The notes under the pieces: model-generated
What the model was told of the DNA's origin: nothing
What the model saw: the letters and a program-made list of their open reading frames with translations, nothing else
Databases searched by the model: none
Part shown: piece by piece, positions 1 to 10,871 of the stretch
Layout of the letters: each line of letters begins with the position of its first letter
How positions within the stretch are numbered: position 1 is the first letter of the stretch
Position numbers and translations under genes: made by a program
Assembly (NCBI GenBank): GCA_947044405.1
Contig: CAMRHE010000021.1
Span: forward strand, 9,470,501-9,534,500
Reading direction: 5' to 3'
Length of the DNA: 64,000 nucleotides
From: Leptodactylus fallax
Taxonomy: Eukaryota > Chordata > Amphibia > Anura > Leptodactylidae

Positions 1-1110
1 GGCAAAGAAATGACGGCTTGGGATTCCACCTCGGCTCGGCGCAAGCCATCAGTTCTCTGAAAGGTACAGAGTCCACCAAGTGGAAAGGGATTGACTGCAG
101 CACCAGCAACTTGGACAGAAGCATATTCAGCTTCTGCACTGTTGGATGAGTGCACACATACTGTTGTCTCTTAGATATAGATTTTGTGATCGATTTCTGA
201 AGCAATAAGGAGGAGGAGGAGCAGGAGCATCATGACCAGCAGAGGATGGGAAGGACACACAGCTTCCTTTGGCTGAGGTGGTGGAGCCTTGACTGCCTGA
301 AATGGGGTGTGTGCCACTGAGTGCTGCAGCGGTTGCTGCGGCAGGCTGGGCCACCACTATTGGAGCCACGGCTCTCCCAGACCACTTTATGGTGACACTG
401 CATATGTTGGCGCTGGACTGTGGTGCCAACATTGGCACCCTGGCCACGCTTCACCTTCTGCCCACAGATTGAACATATGGCCATGTTCACCTCCCCCGGC
501 GGCTTTACAAAAACCTACCACACCACCGAGTAGGTGATTTTACCCACAACACTCCGCACTAACTGACTGCTACCGCCACTGCCTCCGTGAACCCCTGCAC
601 CACTACTTTTTGGGCATATAGGCTGCTGTGAAGCGGGTGGTCTACCCCAGGCATGTTTATCTTCTGACCTCACACTGCTGCCACCTGCTGACTCCCCCGC
701 TGCCTCATGCACAAGCTGCAACCCTCTTCTGATGACAATGAGGCCCCTTCATCACCTGGCTCCCAATTATGATCAGCTATATCATCATCCACTACTGTCT
801 GCAGGTCACTGATGTCCTCCTCAACACCAGCTCCCACGCCATTCTCCTCATAACTACTTGCCTGCCTACCGCAGGAAGCGGCGGATGTCTCCTCCAGATC
901 TTGGCTGAGCAGTAACTGCTGACTGTCCTCTAGTACCTCCTCCTCACTGTACAGTGTATCTGAGCCCACAGCATAGAGTACTTCTCTAGCTGAGGGAGCA
1001 GAAAAGACAGAGGCAGGTTGAGGACAGGTAGGGCACAGGGCCTGATGCCGGGCCATGCCAACTAAGGGTTGTGTCTGACGAACCCACTGACTCTTGGCTG
1101 GGGGTGTCTG
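1..1110 (-). pseudogene. hAT transposase, N-terminal part with BED zinc finger, broken
   Basis: In transcript order (falling coordinates): an acidic, low-complexity N-terminal region from about 1056 to 670 (many Glu, Asp and Ser); then a BED-type zinc finger at about 530-395 with SVVW, the cysteine pair CSICGQ and the histidines of QRQHMQCHH; a Ser/Ala/Pro linker; then, at 125-1, a stretch in another frame reading HPTVQKLNMLL and later VDSVPFRELMACAEPRW, which matches the usual hAT start of the catalytic region (VE..FR.L......P). BED fingers bind DNA and precede the RNase H-like fold in hAT transposases. Damage: a TAG directly after the Trp of the finger and at least three frame changes. The catalytic core is outside the window. 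A domesticated ZBED gene is less likely because of these breaks and the linked terminal repeat. Confidence 0.75.
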
Positions 1111-1475
1111 ATGTGACTTGGGATGAATTGCATGACCGAGTCAACCAGTCTACAACCGTTGGGATACTGGTCAAGACACGACTGTTACTTGACACTGGGA
1201 GCTCAGGCCTCTGTAACTGACCCCTGCTGCCACGCCCCCTTACTCTGCTGCGACCTGTGCCTGCACCAGAAACATTTAGGCTTGCGTCCCTCCTCTGTGC
1301 ATGGCCTCTCGCTTCTCTGTCTGACATACTGTTCGATGAAAAAACTTAATTGCAAAGGGCAAAAAGGCCTGTTATTTTCTACTTTGACGAGAACGGCAAA
1401 TATGCCCCTTATTTCTTCCCCCACTAATGAACACCATTAAAAAAAGCGTGAACAAGGCAGAGATTTGTGGCTTAG

Positions 1476-2110
1476 AATTATTGAATTACTGACAATACTG
1501 TATTGATAAATAGCCAGCAACTTTATACTGGTAACAAAATGGGTTTACACACTAATAAACACCTTTAAATAAGTGATAACCGCTAAGAATTATTGAATTA
1601 TTGAATTATTATTGACAATACTGTTTTGATAAATGGCCTGCAACTTTGTATTGGTAAAAAAATGGCAAATATGGTCCTTCTTATGGGTTTACACACTAAT
1701 AAACACCTTTAAATAAGTGATAACCGCTAAGAATTATTGAATAATTATTGACAATACTGTTTTTAAAAATGGCCTGCAACTTTATACTAGTAACAAAATG
1801 GCGAATATGGTCCTTTTTATGGGTTTAGACACTATTGAACACCTTTAAATAAGTGATGATAACTGCTAAGAATTATTGGATTATTATTGACAATACTGTT
1901 TTTAAAAATGGCCTGCAACTTTATACTGGTAACAAAATGGCGAATTTGGTTCTCCTTATGGGTTTAGACACTAATGAACACCTTTAAATAAGTTATGATA
2001 ACTGCTAAGAATTATTGAATTATTATTGACAATACTGTTTTGATAAATGGCCTGCAACTTTGTACTGGTAACAAAATGGCAAATTTGGTTATTATGTCTT
2101 TCCCCACATT
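1476..2110. repeat. Tandem array, about 140 bp unit, 4-5 copies, inside hAT leader
   Basis: Units start with GAATTATTGAAT at 1476, 1588, 1731, 1870 and 2010, so spacing is about 112, 143, 139 and 140 bases. Each unit holds GACAATACTGTTTT, a TGGCCTGCAACTTT block, GGTAACAAAATGGC and AATAAACACCTTTAAATAAG. The first unit is shorter. The copies differ by a few substitutions and small gaps. Confidence 0.85.
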
Positions 2111-2123
2111 AAAGGTGTTTATT

Positions 2124-2420
2124 ACAGATAAGTGCAGATATTATTGGATGATAATTTAGTTTTCTTTGGCACAATAGTACTGACTAATGTTATGCTTTGG
2201 AAGATCAGTGAATAAGCCCCTTATAATAAACACCTTTAAAATGGCTTTTTTTACAGATACGTGCAGATATTATTGGATGATAATTCAGTTTTCTTTGGCA
2301 CAATAGTACTGACTAATGTTATGCCTTGGAAGAACAGTGAATAAGCACCTTATAATAAACACCTTTAAAAAGGCGTTTTTTACAGATACGTGCAGATATT
2401 AGTGTATAATAATTCACTGC
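2124..2420. repeat. Tandem array, about 129 bp unit, 2.3 copies
   Basis: ACAGATAAGTGCAGATATTA-like starts lie at 2124, 2254 and 2382 (spacing 130 and 128). Units contain TTTCTTTGGCACAATAGTAC and end with AATAAACACCTTTAAAA, a block shared with the neighbouring 140 bp array, so the two arrays probably have a common origin. Confidence 0.8.
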
Positions 2421-2977
2421 TTTTCGCTGTACTGCCGCTGTACACAACCGCTGTAAAAGGCTTGTTGTGTTCCACCTTGAAGACACAGGTATGAGTAATG
2501 AGCAGCAGTATAATGGAAGTCAGTGCTGCAATGTGAATTATGCTGCAAATTATTGGTGTAAATGACCCTGCAACCACCCCAAATTCTTCTCTCAATTCCT
2601 CTCTATCCTTCCCCTACACTTTTACTCCTCTTTCCCTGAACTTCTATCTGTTTTCTAAGTCTTTCCCTAGCTCTTGTTCCTACAGTAAGAGCAATGTGGA
2701 ATGACTGTACCTAAAATGGCCAAGGGTTTTTATAGGGCTCTGACATCACAGATCCGGCTGACTGCTGATTAGCTGCACGCTTGGCATTGTGGGTGATCCC
2801 ACGCTCCCAGAGTCCCTAGCTCCTTGTCCTAACATGTGCGGCGGCCATTTTATTAAAAAATGCTACTCGATGCTTCGAAGCATGAGGAAATCCGGAATCA
2901 TGGCGAATCGAAAATTTCCTGAAATTCGGATCGAATTCCACTTCTGCAGCTTTGATTCGCTCATCTCTATTGGTGAT

Positions 2978-3270
2978 CAATACAAGGCGACTCATATTGC
3001 AGAATAAATAATGTTACAAACAATTAAATATGCTACAATTTAGGGCTTCTAGACTAAGTGAAGATAACTACATAATATAGTGTTTTAGATAGACATATTC
3101 AAGATGAGACTATGATTACTCAGTTTATTTTGTTATAACGGGAATATATTTGAAATATAATATGGATATGAAATGAGATATAAACTGTTATTCGAGAATG
3201 ATTATGTCTTCAGATTTATATGCATACTATTTTAAAAGCCAGTTTTTCTTGCTATTACCCAGTATCAAGA

Positions 3271-3324
<54 letters not shown>

Positions 3325-4229
3325 CGTATATATGTTGCCCAGACACACTGGGCACACTTAATATTAATTATCATGTGCAACACATTATATTAACACATTA
3401 AACACAGAAAATATGGAAAATTAATATAGTCGGCCTTACAAACAAAGAGATGCTTCTTATAACATGTTTATGTGCATAGAAAGGGATCATCAGTACCTAA
3501 GACAGGGTGTGAAAAGGGAAACATCTTGAAAAAGTTTATATTGATATCTTATGTTATTTAAAGAAAATAAGGCAACATTTAATTTATTTAATCATTTTCC
3601 TATTTGTGTTTTTTTCTTGCTGGATTAATTTCTTAGTTTAGTGAATTAATTTAGGCAAACTGGGGATAGAAGGGGATTCACAAGAACAGTTGGGGATTCA
3701 CAAAAACAGTTTTCAAGTGGGTTTTGGTATTCTATGTTCCCCCTAGTAGGACAATCCTCTATTAAGAATAAATGTTTTGTTTAGTAGAACAGTTGAGTTT
3801 TTTCCCTCTCTCTTGGCTCTCCTTTTAATTTGTCATTTTTACCTCCCAGAAAATTTAAGTTTCAAAATAATCACTATAGATGAGTACTTGTAATAGGACA
3901 TGTTTTTCCATAAAATCAGAATGTCTTATTGATGTGATATGACAGGGTTAACGTCTTACTGATCCATCTGTATGTATTTCTTGCTGCCCATCTATGGATA
4001 ATTTCTGTTACTGATCATTTGCTAAATATTCCTTCAATTTCCTGTTCTCCCATAAATGGTCATTTTCTGGTCAGACACACAGGAAGACCCCCTACCTCCA
4101 AAGATACTATAAAGCTCTATGGTCTATTGTGTTAGTTGGCTTCAGATGGGATCAAATTATTATTCACAACAGAGTTTCTAAAAAATTTATAGGTTGTAAA
4201 GAACCTAATAAACAGGCCAAGTTATATGT
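2978..4229. other. No gene seen; AT-rich, one TA microsatellite
   Basis: No reading frame with protein-like content and no repeat I can name, apart from the TA run at 3275-3322. A stretch near 4030-4065 (TTTCAATTTCCTG... ATGGTCATTTT) recurs at 6525-6560, so part of this is a low-copy interspersed repeat. Confidence 0.5.
3275..3322. repeat. (TA)n microsatellite
   Basis: About 24 uninterrupted AT units. The Tyr/Ile-repeat reading frame across it is an artefact of this run. Confidence 0.95.
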
Positions 4230-5160
4230 TTACAGGACTCCTTCTTTGATATCACCTTCACAATTCTTGCATCCATTAAACTTATGAGTTTTTGGATAGT
4301 TTCTGCTAGAATTTCTCTGCAGGATGTTAGAATAGCCTCCCTTGCTTTGGCGTGAATTGCCTCCTACCCTCATAGATCTCTTGCTTGAGGATACTCCATA
4401 GGTTATCAATAGGGTTGCGGTCAGGGGAGGATGGTGGCCACACCATGAGTTTCTTTCCTTTTATGACCGTAGCAGCCAATGACTCAAAGGTATTCTTTGC
4501 TGCATGAGATGGTGCATTGTTATGCATGAAGATGATTTTGCTACAGAAGGTACGGCCATTCTTTTTGTACCATGGATGAGAGTGGTCAGTCAGAAACTCT
4601 ATATACTTTGCAGAGTTCATTTTCCCACCTTTAGGCACCCTAAAGGGGTCTACCAGCTTTCTCTCCATGATTCCGGCCCAAAAAATGACTCAATGACCTC
4701 CTCACAGACCTCACAGCCATGTTGGGATATGGTGGCCATTCACCAACCATCCATTACTCCATCCATCTGGACCACCCTGGGTTGCACAGCACTCATCAGT
4801 AAACTGTAAGACTGTTTCAAAATGAGTCTTCATGTATGTCTGGGCCCACTGCAAGGATTGAGGGGCTCCAGACGCACCAGCAGTTTTAAATACCTGTTTG
4901 CTGCTTTGTAATGGTATTTTAGCAGTTGCCCTCTTAATCTTGATGAATTTGTATGGCAAAAACCTTCCTCATTATGCCTTTATCTGAACAAAACCATCTG
5001 TGCTCTGAATCTGCCACAAATCTCTTCACAGTGCGATGATCACGCTTCAGTTTTCATGAAATATCTAATGTTTTCATGCCTTCACTATTTGATGCTTTTT
5101 GGCAGCAGAAAGATCCTTTTTATTTCTCATATTGCTTGAAACCAGTGGCCTGCTTAATAA
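4230..5160 (-). pseudogene. Tc1/mariner transposase (DD34E type), dead copy
   Basis: In transcript order: an N-terminal helix-turn-helix remnant (5160-4980, with KKDLSAAKKHQIV and RDHRTVKRFVADSEHRW in changing frames), the WAQTYMKTHFETVLQFTDE block with the first catalytic Asp (about 4860-4790), GPDGWSNGWLVNGHH, then MHNNAPSHAAKNT at about 4560-4515 and WPPSSPDRNPIDNLW at about 4440-4395, followed by a C-terminal tail to about 4230. Against the family, the second catalytic Asp is Asn (MHNNAPSH for MHDNAPSH) and the last Glu is Asp (NPIDNLW for NPIENLW), so the copy cannot be active even apart from its frameshifts. Clear terminal repeats were not found by eye. Confidence 0.8.
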
Positions 5161-5239
5161 TCTGGAACATCCTTCTTCAGTATGTTTTTAGTAGTATGTT
5201 TTAGTAGAATCATTACAGTCTGTATGTTGTTCAATATAT

Positions 5240-5550
5240 ACAAAAAGTAGACAAAATAAAATCAACAACCGAAACAGTGCTGCAAGGTCCATAGCAAAAG
5301 CAAAATACTAGATGGAAGTAATCCAGAGCAGGGTCCGTGTACAAACTTAGCAGTGAACTACACCAAGAACCCCAAACTTTCTGGAGTTTTTGAGGGCTTT
5401 ATACACTTTATATACCTTTATATACTATATGATTATATGGCAAGACAGAATTCACCATTTTCCTCCACATAGACAGGGAAGGAGGGCAGGGAGCCATCCG
5501 ATGTAAGGCTCTATAAAATTAAGTATGGGGAATATACCCATACAAAGCGT
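5240..5550. other. No gene or named repeat seen
   Basis: AT-rich sequence between the Tc1 copy and the duplicated repeat. Nothing protein-like. Confidence 0.4.
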
Positions 5551-6515
5551 GAAGGAGCATTATTGTTAATCTGAACAATATATTTTAAGCGTTCCTCTGT
5601 GTGCGCAAGTCTGCATATTATGAGAGTGTGAACCTAGAGTGCGCTGGTGAGCAACCCAAAACCAGGGTTAAAAGGTCCTCAACAACACCCATAGGTGGGG
5701 CTTCACTCCAGAGGGAGTGCACACAGCAGGAGAGTGCTGCTGGTAACCTGCAGGGAGCAGGTGGACTGTGGACCAGTTAGAGACAGACAGGTGGTCTGTC
5801 CTAAGAGGACTGGATTCCATAAACGGACTTGGTTAAGCTCAGTGTGAGCCAGATTGCAGAGGAGAAACCTCAGCAAAGCATCTTGCCCTCAGAAATTAGT
5901 CAGGGTTCAAGAAGTGAGGTATTGCCCTGTGTGTGGGCTAGGATGTTTTGTTATTTTTGTTCCTGTTTACTTTTACAAACTGAATAAAGCCATTTCTTTT
6001 GGATTGCCATTACCTGATATGCTGTTTATTTGGCACCCAGCACCACAAACACCTCTGTTAAGTCCAGGAAGCTCCTATCTTTGATGCTAAACTGCCCCCA
6101 ATTGTCACAATATATAATTATATATATATATACAGTAGTATGTATAGTAGTAGTGCATCAGTAGTAGTAGTAGTGCATCCTCCGCTAATGTAAAAGAAAA
6201 ATCTCCATTATGTCAGCATATTTTTTTATGTGTTCACCCGATATACAGTCTAGTCTGCTCTAATATTAAAAAAATATATATTTTGTAATTTCATATTTTT
6301 TGTTTCCATTCTGGTTTGGTGCCTGACCTATACACAGTATGAAGGAGCATTGTTAATCTGAACAAAATATTTTAAACGTTTCTCTATATGCACCAGTGCG
6401 CATATATAATTAATATATACAGTACATACACATAGTAGTAGTAGTACATCATCCGCTAATGTAAAAAAGGAATCTCCATTATTTCAGCATTTTTTTGTTT
6501 GTTCACCCAGTTGAT
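5551..6515 (+). repeat. Duplicated interspersed repeat; first copy split by an insertion
   Basis: The block GAAGGAGCAT...TTAATCTGAACAA...TTTAA.CGTT.CTCT occurs at 5551-5615 and again at 6340-6403. Its continuation (AGTAGTAGT.CATC, CCGCTAATGTAAAA, TCTCCATTAT.TCAGCAT) occurs at 6110-6240 and 6404-6515. In the second copy these two halves are adjacent; in the first they are separated by 5621-6109. The family is unknown to me. Confidence 0.7.
5621..6109 (+). mobile_element. 489 bp LTR-like insertion (possible solo LTR)
   Basis: The ends are defined by comparison with the uninterrupted copy at 6340-6515. The insert starts TGAGAGTGTGAACC and ends CAATTGTCACA, giving the TG...CA limits usual for LTRs, and it holds an AATAAA signal at 5982 followed by a U5-like tail. 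Flanks are AT-rich (TATTA and ATATA), so a 5 bp target duplication is possible but not exact. No coding content. It could instead be another kind of non-autonomous element. Confidence 0.45.
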
Positions 6516-6924
6516 AAACTTTCTTTCAATTTCCTGGTCGACCATTAAATGGTCATTTTATGGCAAGTGGTTTAAGTGGTACATGGGAAATGTAACCTAA
6601 CTATTGCAAATGTTTATTTCTTTAACTATGGTCAAATGGGATTAGGTTAGAATTTGTACTTTATTAGAAGAATTTGCTGAAACTTCACCAATCATTATGC
6701 AAGGAGATTTTAACTGAGACTAGGATCCAACCTAGTCTCAGTTTTTTCAGGAAAGTCCTCTTTGTCTCTAGAAGCAACTCACAGACTAAGGAAAGAGCTT
6801 TAAATAACTAATTGACATATGGTGAGTTACTCAACTAGAGAAAATAAATTATTATTCCTAAACACATGGGTCATACAGTAGGACTGATATGAATTTGTTA
6901 ATAAGCCATTGATAAATAATACAC

Positions 6925-8050
6925 CATGGGTAGTGTCAGACTGAGGTGCTTTCGGTCCACCAGAGGAACTTGTGCTAGGGGCCCACCAAACAGCTTCCTG
7001 GTAATAGTCTATATCACGGCTCCTTCACTGAACTCTTACATACGTGCTGACTGCTCAGAAACCAGGGCTGCACATTACTGAGTATTTTCCCTGTATCATC
7101 ATCCCCTATTGTACTGTGCATGCCCCAATAGCTCCATGGTCAGCTCAGGTACAATACTGTATATGGCCATGGAGCACTTCACGCATTTGTAAGATTATAG
7201 TAAGGGAGTTGTGACCAGGCATAACAAACAGAGCTGCCATCACCCATTACGAATTTTGGGGCCTCATACTGGCAAACTTTTTGGACCCCCTCCTCCCTGA
7301 TGCATCTTACAGTTTCCTGTCCTGTGGTCCCCACACAGTGTATATAATGTAACCTATAAATCCTCACAGAATATAGCTTCCCCGTCCTCCCACAATATAA
7401 TGCTCTACATCATATATAATGCTCCACGGTGGACCCATTCGGTGTAATAAGAACCTACAAGTATACTGCTCCACAGTGGCCCCACACAGTATAATATGCT
7501 CCCAAGAGCCCCCACAATATAATGCTTCACAGTGGTCCCACATAGTATAATATGCTCCCCAGAACTTCCTCTACAGTATAATGGTCCACAGTGACCCCAC
7601 ACAGAATAAAATACTTCAAAGAGTCTACCTCCACCCCCACAGTATAACATGCTCTGGAAGCCTCATGCCGCTTCAAAAGAATAGCACAAAATTTACTTTG
7701 ACAAATATTTGTGAGATTTGGTCCTCTGGTTCTGGTTTATTATAATAAGTGGAGGCTCAGGGAGAGGAGTAAAAATAATAAAGAGTTATACACACCATGC
7801 CTCACCTCTCTCTATCCATATTCGCAGTGTTCAGCTGTCTTAGGTCTCCTCTTTAGGCCTCTTGGGTGATATCACGCTGAGACCTGTGAATGGACTTCAG
7901 TGGTCACATGAGGTGCTGAGGCCCAAACACAGGCCTCAGCGGTGACCCCAGGACATGTAACGTCAACTGCAGGCCAGAAGAGGATGATGGGGACTTCCAG
8001 ATGCCTAAGAGAGGTAATTATAAGTGTTTGTTATTTTTACTAAGCTCTTC
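6925..8050 (-). repeat. Composite repeat inserted in old L1; contains degenerate 31 bp minisatellite
   Basis: It starts with GTGTCAGACTGAGGTGC...GGGGCCCACC, a block recurring in inverted form at about 14440-14500. From 7400 to 7650 it is a degenerate minisatellite with units like CTCCACAGTGGCCCCACACA followed by GTATAATATG, the reverse complement of the clean 31 bp array at 12690. The part 7735-8040 (AATAAGTGGAGGCTCAGGG, GGTCACATGAGGTGCTGAGG) matches 60285-60545 in opposite orientation and 13900-14000 in part. Confidence 0.65.
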
Positions 8051-8900
8051 TGGGCAGGCTTCTAATGGAAAGGGAGATGATATCAGATACAGTAGTAGCT
8101 GTTCTTCATTCCTTTATGGAACGACATCAGCCCTTCTCATGGAGACTTAATGACAACTTTCTGAAAAATTCAATTTGTAGAGCGGATATAATTAAAGCAA
8201 TACAGAATGTTATGTCTGAACACGAGACAGACTCAACAGCAGATACATAAAGCACATAAATGTACTCTTATAGGAATAATCATTTCACATGGCACTCATC
8301 TAAAAAAGATTAGATCAGCAAAAATTAAGCATATGTCTTCTCAATTGGTGACATTAGAAGATAGTAATAAAAACGCCAACTCAATGGCCACTCAAATACA
8401 AATCTCTTACACTAGACAGAAATTATTAAACTTATTAGATCAAAGATCTACATATCTCAGGGAGAAAGCGTATAGGAGGTGAATAAAATTAATAAAGGGG
8501 ATGATGTTATATCATTAAATACCTCATTGGGTAGGGTTCATTCTACATTTTAAATAGCTGAATTCTGTAACTTCTGTTCAAAACGGTATAATATTAACAG
8601 CAAATTTTCTGCTCTTCCCATTGATGATTATAAGGAAACATTCTTAAATTATAATAGGAAAAAAACAACTATTATAGTTGATGTGAAATTGGAGAAACTG
8701 AAATCATGTTTGAACCAGGAGAGCTTACATATGTCATAAGAAACCTGAAAAATGGAAAGAGCCTTTTCTGCTAATTTTTACAAGCCATGTCGATCTGCTT
8801 TAAAACCCATGCTCTTAACATTCTATTATTATATCATGCTCAGCACTCAGTTTCCATTTCATACCCTAATAACACATATCACGATTATTCTAACACTAGA

Positions 8901-9142
8901 TAAATAGCACAGTGGCTCAGTGGTTAGCACTGCAGCCTTGCAGTACTGCTGTCCTGAGTTCATATCCTGCCAAGGACAACATCTGCAAGGAGTTTGTATG
9001 TTCGCACTGTGTTTGCGTGGGTTTCCTTTCACACTCCAAAGACATACTGATAGGAAATATAGATTGTGAGCCCTATATGGGCCAGTGACTAACAATGTCT
9101 GTAAAGTACTTTGGAATATGATGGCGCTAAATAGATATAGAC
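8901..9142 (+). mobile_element. tRNA-derived SINE, copy 1
   Basis: The A box TGGCTCAGTGG lies at 8913-8923. The B box at about 8956-8967 is degraded (GAGTTCATATCC for GGTTCGAATCC). The body GACAACATCTGCAAGGAG, GTGGGTTTCCTTTCACACTC and AAAGACATACTGATAGG is shared with the copies at 26862 and 43985. The 3' end is GCGCTAAATAGA-like. Such elements are copied by a LINE enzyme and transcribed by RNA polymerase III from the internal boxes. Inserted in the old L1 remnant. Confidence 0.85.
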
Positions 9143-9713
9143 CATAGTATATGTAGTATTTATTAACCTCTCGATCTGTACAAATCTTAGATTATATTCC
9201 ACAATGATAGGTTTATGAATAGCTCTCTTGTGCAGGGTAGAGACAAGAGACAATACTTATAAAACCATATCTTTAAATGCTTATTCAAAAAAGTTACCAA
9301 TATTGATAAAGGTAAGGCCTTAGCACAGGTTAGAATTAATGGAACACTGTAGGGTTATAGGTTGTTTGTAGCTTTACGGACAAACTCTTCTCAGGTATAA
9401 TGGTGGCTTTCATATGAACAAATATTCACTCTGTGCAGATGATTTATTATTATACATTTGGTCTCCAATGGTTTCATTGCCCTCAATACTCACTGAGCTT
9501 CAAGACATATAAAGTATTGCATCATTTTAAGGTAAATACACCTAAAATATTTTACCTAACACTGAAACTGAAATGAATACAATCCAGATTCCTTTTCAGG
9601 AGACAATCAAACTATATCAAATAATTAGGCATATAAACTCTCCGATGTCATAGAGACTTATATGATGGCAATTATGTTTTATTGTTGAAAGCAATTAAGA
9701 GAGAAATTCTTAA

Positions 9714-10109
9714 AGAGGAACTTTCACCTCCTCATGTTTATGCAGTTTTAAATACCGCTAGAAAGCCGACAGCTTTCCCAGTATTTGCCCCGGGGCTGGA
9801 GATATCGGCAGTGTAAGTTTCACGGTTTACTGTCAGAAAGGCGTATCTGACAGTCTAGCTGCGCTGTGAGGAATGCCCTCCCTGACAGTTCTCGTTCATA
9901 GACTTGTACTGGGGGGGCGTTCCTCACAGCTCAGTGTCATTGCTGGGCTGTAAGGAACACCCCCTCTCTGTACTAGTCTATAGCGCTGTACTGTCAGAGG
10001 GCCAGCGATGAAACGGCCGGGAAAGCCGGCAGTTCGCTGAATTCAGTGCACTGTCGGCTTTCTAGCGGTATGTAAAACCGCATGTGCCTGTGGACATGAA
10101 AGGTCCTCT
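9714..10109. mobile_element. TTAA-flanked MITE, 396 bp
   Basis: TTAA lies on both sides (9710-9713 and 10110-10113). The inverted ends are AGAGGAACTTTCAC and GAAAGGTCCTCT, and much of the body is palindromic (ACCGCTAGAAAGCCGACAG near the left, CTGTCGGCTTTCTAGCGGT near the right). Removing it restores the L1 reading across the site. TTAA targets are used by piggyBac and Kolobok transposases; which one moved this is not known. A related copy is at 48368-48726. Confidence 0.85.
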
Positions 10110-10465
10110 TTAAGTGAATGTCCCTCAAATTATTTCTATATGGTAGAATGGTGGCTCTTAAAAAGGACATCCTTCCTAGAGTCATATACTGTTTAAACCG
10201 CCCCTATTTATCTCACCTTTATTTAAAAAATCAAATCAATGATGACAATTTTTCAGGGCACTAGGCCCTTATAGGATATGTCATGCAATCCTAATTAAAC
10301 ATAAGGAGAAAAGAGACATAGTGATAGGATATCTGCTTACACTATATAGCAGTGGTATGTACGAGGCTTTTATTTCTTGTCATCATCAATACATTAAACA
10401 GTAGATAGAGATAAAATGGGTAATGTCAGCCATATATCCTTAAGCTTTGCCATGGAAATCACCTT

Positions 10466-10735
10466 TAGGCCGGACCCACGTGGCAACTCCCATCCACACA
10501 TTGCGGAAAAATATGCGCAGCAGTCACGCTGTGATTTCAAAAACCATTGAAGTTTTGGAAATCACAGCTATTTCAATTATACCTCAATTATACCGGAATC
10601 ACCAGAGGTTTACCTATAGATATAATGGAAGCAAAAGTTTTCTGTGAAAGAGCTGCGGGAAAAACCATGATGCGTTTCCGCCACGATTTTTCCTACAGCA
10701 CTTTTTGCTGCGGCCCTCTACAGGGCCCTTAGCTT
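10466..10735. mobile_element. Hairpin MITE, 'AAGGCCCCACGT' type
   Basis: The ends are TTAGGCCGGACCCACGTGGC and the inverted GGGCCCTTAGC. Inside are GCGG.AAAA.. blocks on one arm and TTTT.CCGC on the other. Relatives lie at 52174, 52590, 54778 and 62805. Inserted in the C-terminal part of the old L1. Confidence 0.65.
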
Positions 10736-10871
10736 CTAAAAGATCTTTGATAAAAGATATTCTATTTATTTTGGAGAAAATAATGAAAGTTTGGTATAGA
10801 GTTAGGACCATTCTTCTCATCCATGTCCATGGACACCACTGTATGATATCTTGCAATTTCATGAAACTTTA

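Larger units (their letters stand above)
1..2969 (-). mobile_element. hAT-type DNA transposon, 5' part; rest lies beyond left edge
   Basis: Read on the minus strand the element begins at 2969 with TAGAGATGAGCGAATCAAAG, then a subterminal stretch to about 2880, tandem arrays (2420 to 1476), and a broken transposase reading frame (about 1110 to 1). The same outer 60 or so bases occur at the left end of the 449 bp element at 44151, which has an 8 bp target duplication; 8 bp duplications are a hAT feature. The 8 bases just outside the end are TTGGTGAT (2970-2977); the partner copy would be outside the window. The transposase has BED-finger and hAT-like motifs. Unusual: the untranslated leader is long (about 1.8 kb) and mostly tandem repeats. 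Confidence 0.75.
6565..10870 (+). pseudogene. L1-type LINE ORF2 remnant, very old, split by later insertions
   Basis: Pieces of one ORF2 follow in the right order. Endonuclease: EFAETSPIIMQGDFN at about 6665-6715 (the GDFN motif) and YSTREN to SRTDMNLL at 6825-6895. Middle region: FMERHQPFSWRLNDNFLK at 8110-8165 to YLREKAYRR at 8479. Reverse transcriptase: AQVRINGTL at 9318, SLCADDLLLYI at 9431-9463 (FADD/YADD box with Cys for Tyr). Thumb region: LYGRMVALKKDILPRVIYC at 10135-10195. A C-terminal part may run to about 10870. Stop codons and frameshifts are everywhere. It is interrupted at 6925-8050, 8901-9142, 9714-10109 and 10466-10735. The enzyme nicks target DNA and copies its own RNA there; this copy is long dead. 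Confidence 0.75.

Noticed and set aside
307..537. Plus-strand frame across the left region
   Set aside because: Antisense shadow of the hAT transposase; Cys-rich by composition only.
1476..2420. Possible CRISPR array because of regular repeats
   Set aside because: Units of 130-140 bp without short repeat/spacer alternation, in vertebrate DNA; an ordinary tandem repeat.
3198..3401. Frame with repeated Tyr-Ile
   Set aside because: Produced by the TA microsatellite.
5854..6084. 76-codon frame in the LTR-like insert
   Set aside because: No family features; it overlaps the AATAAA signal and U5-like text.
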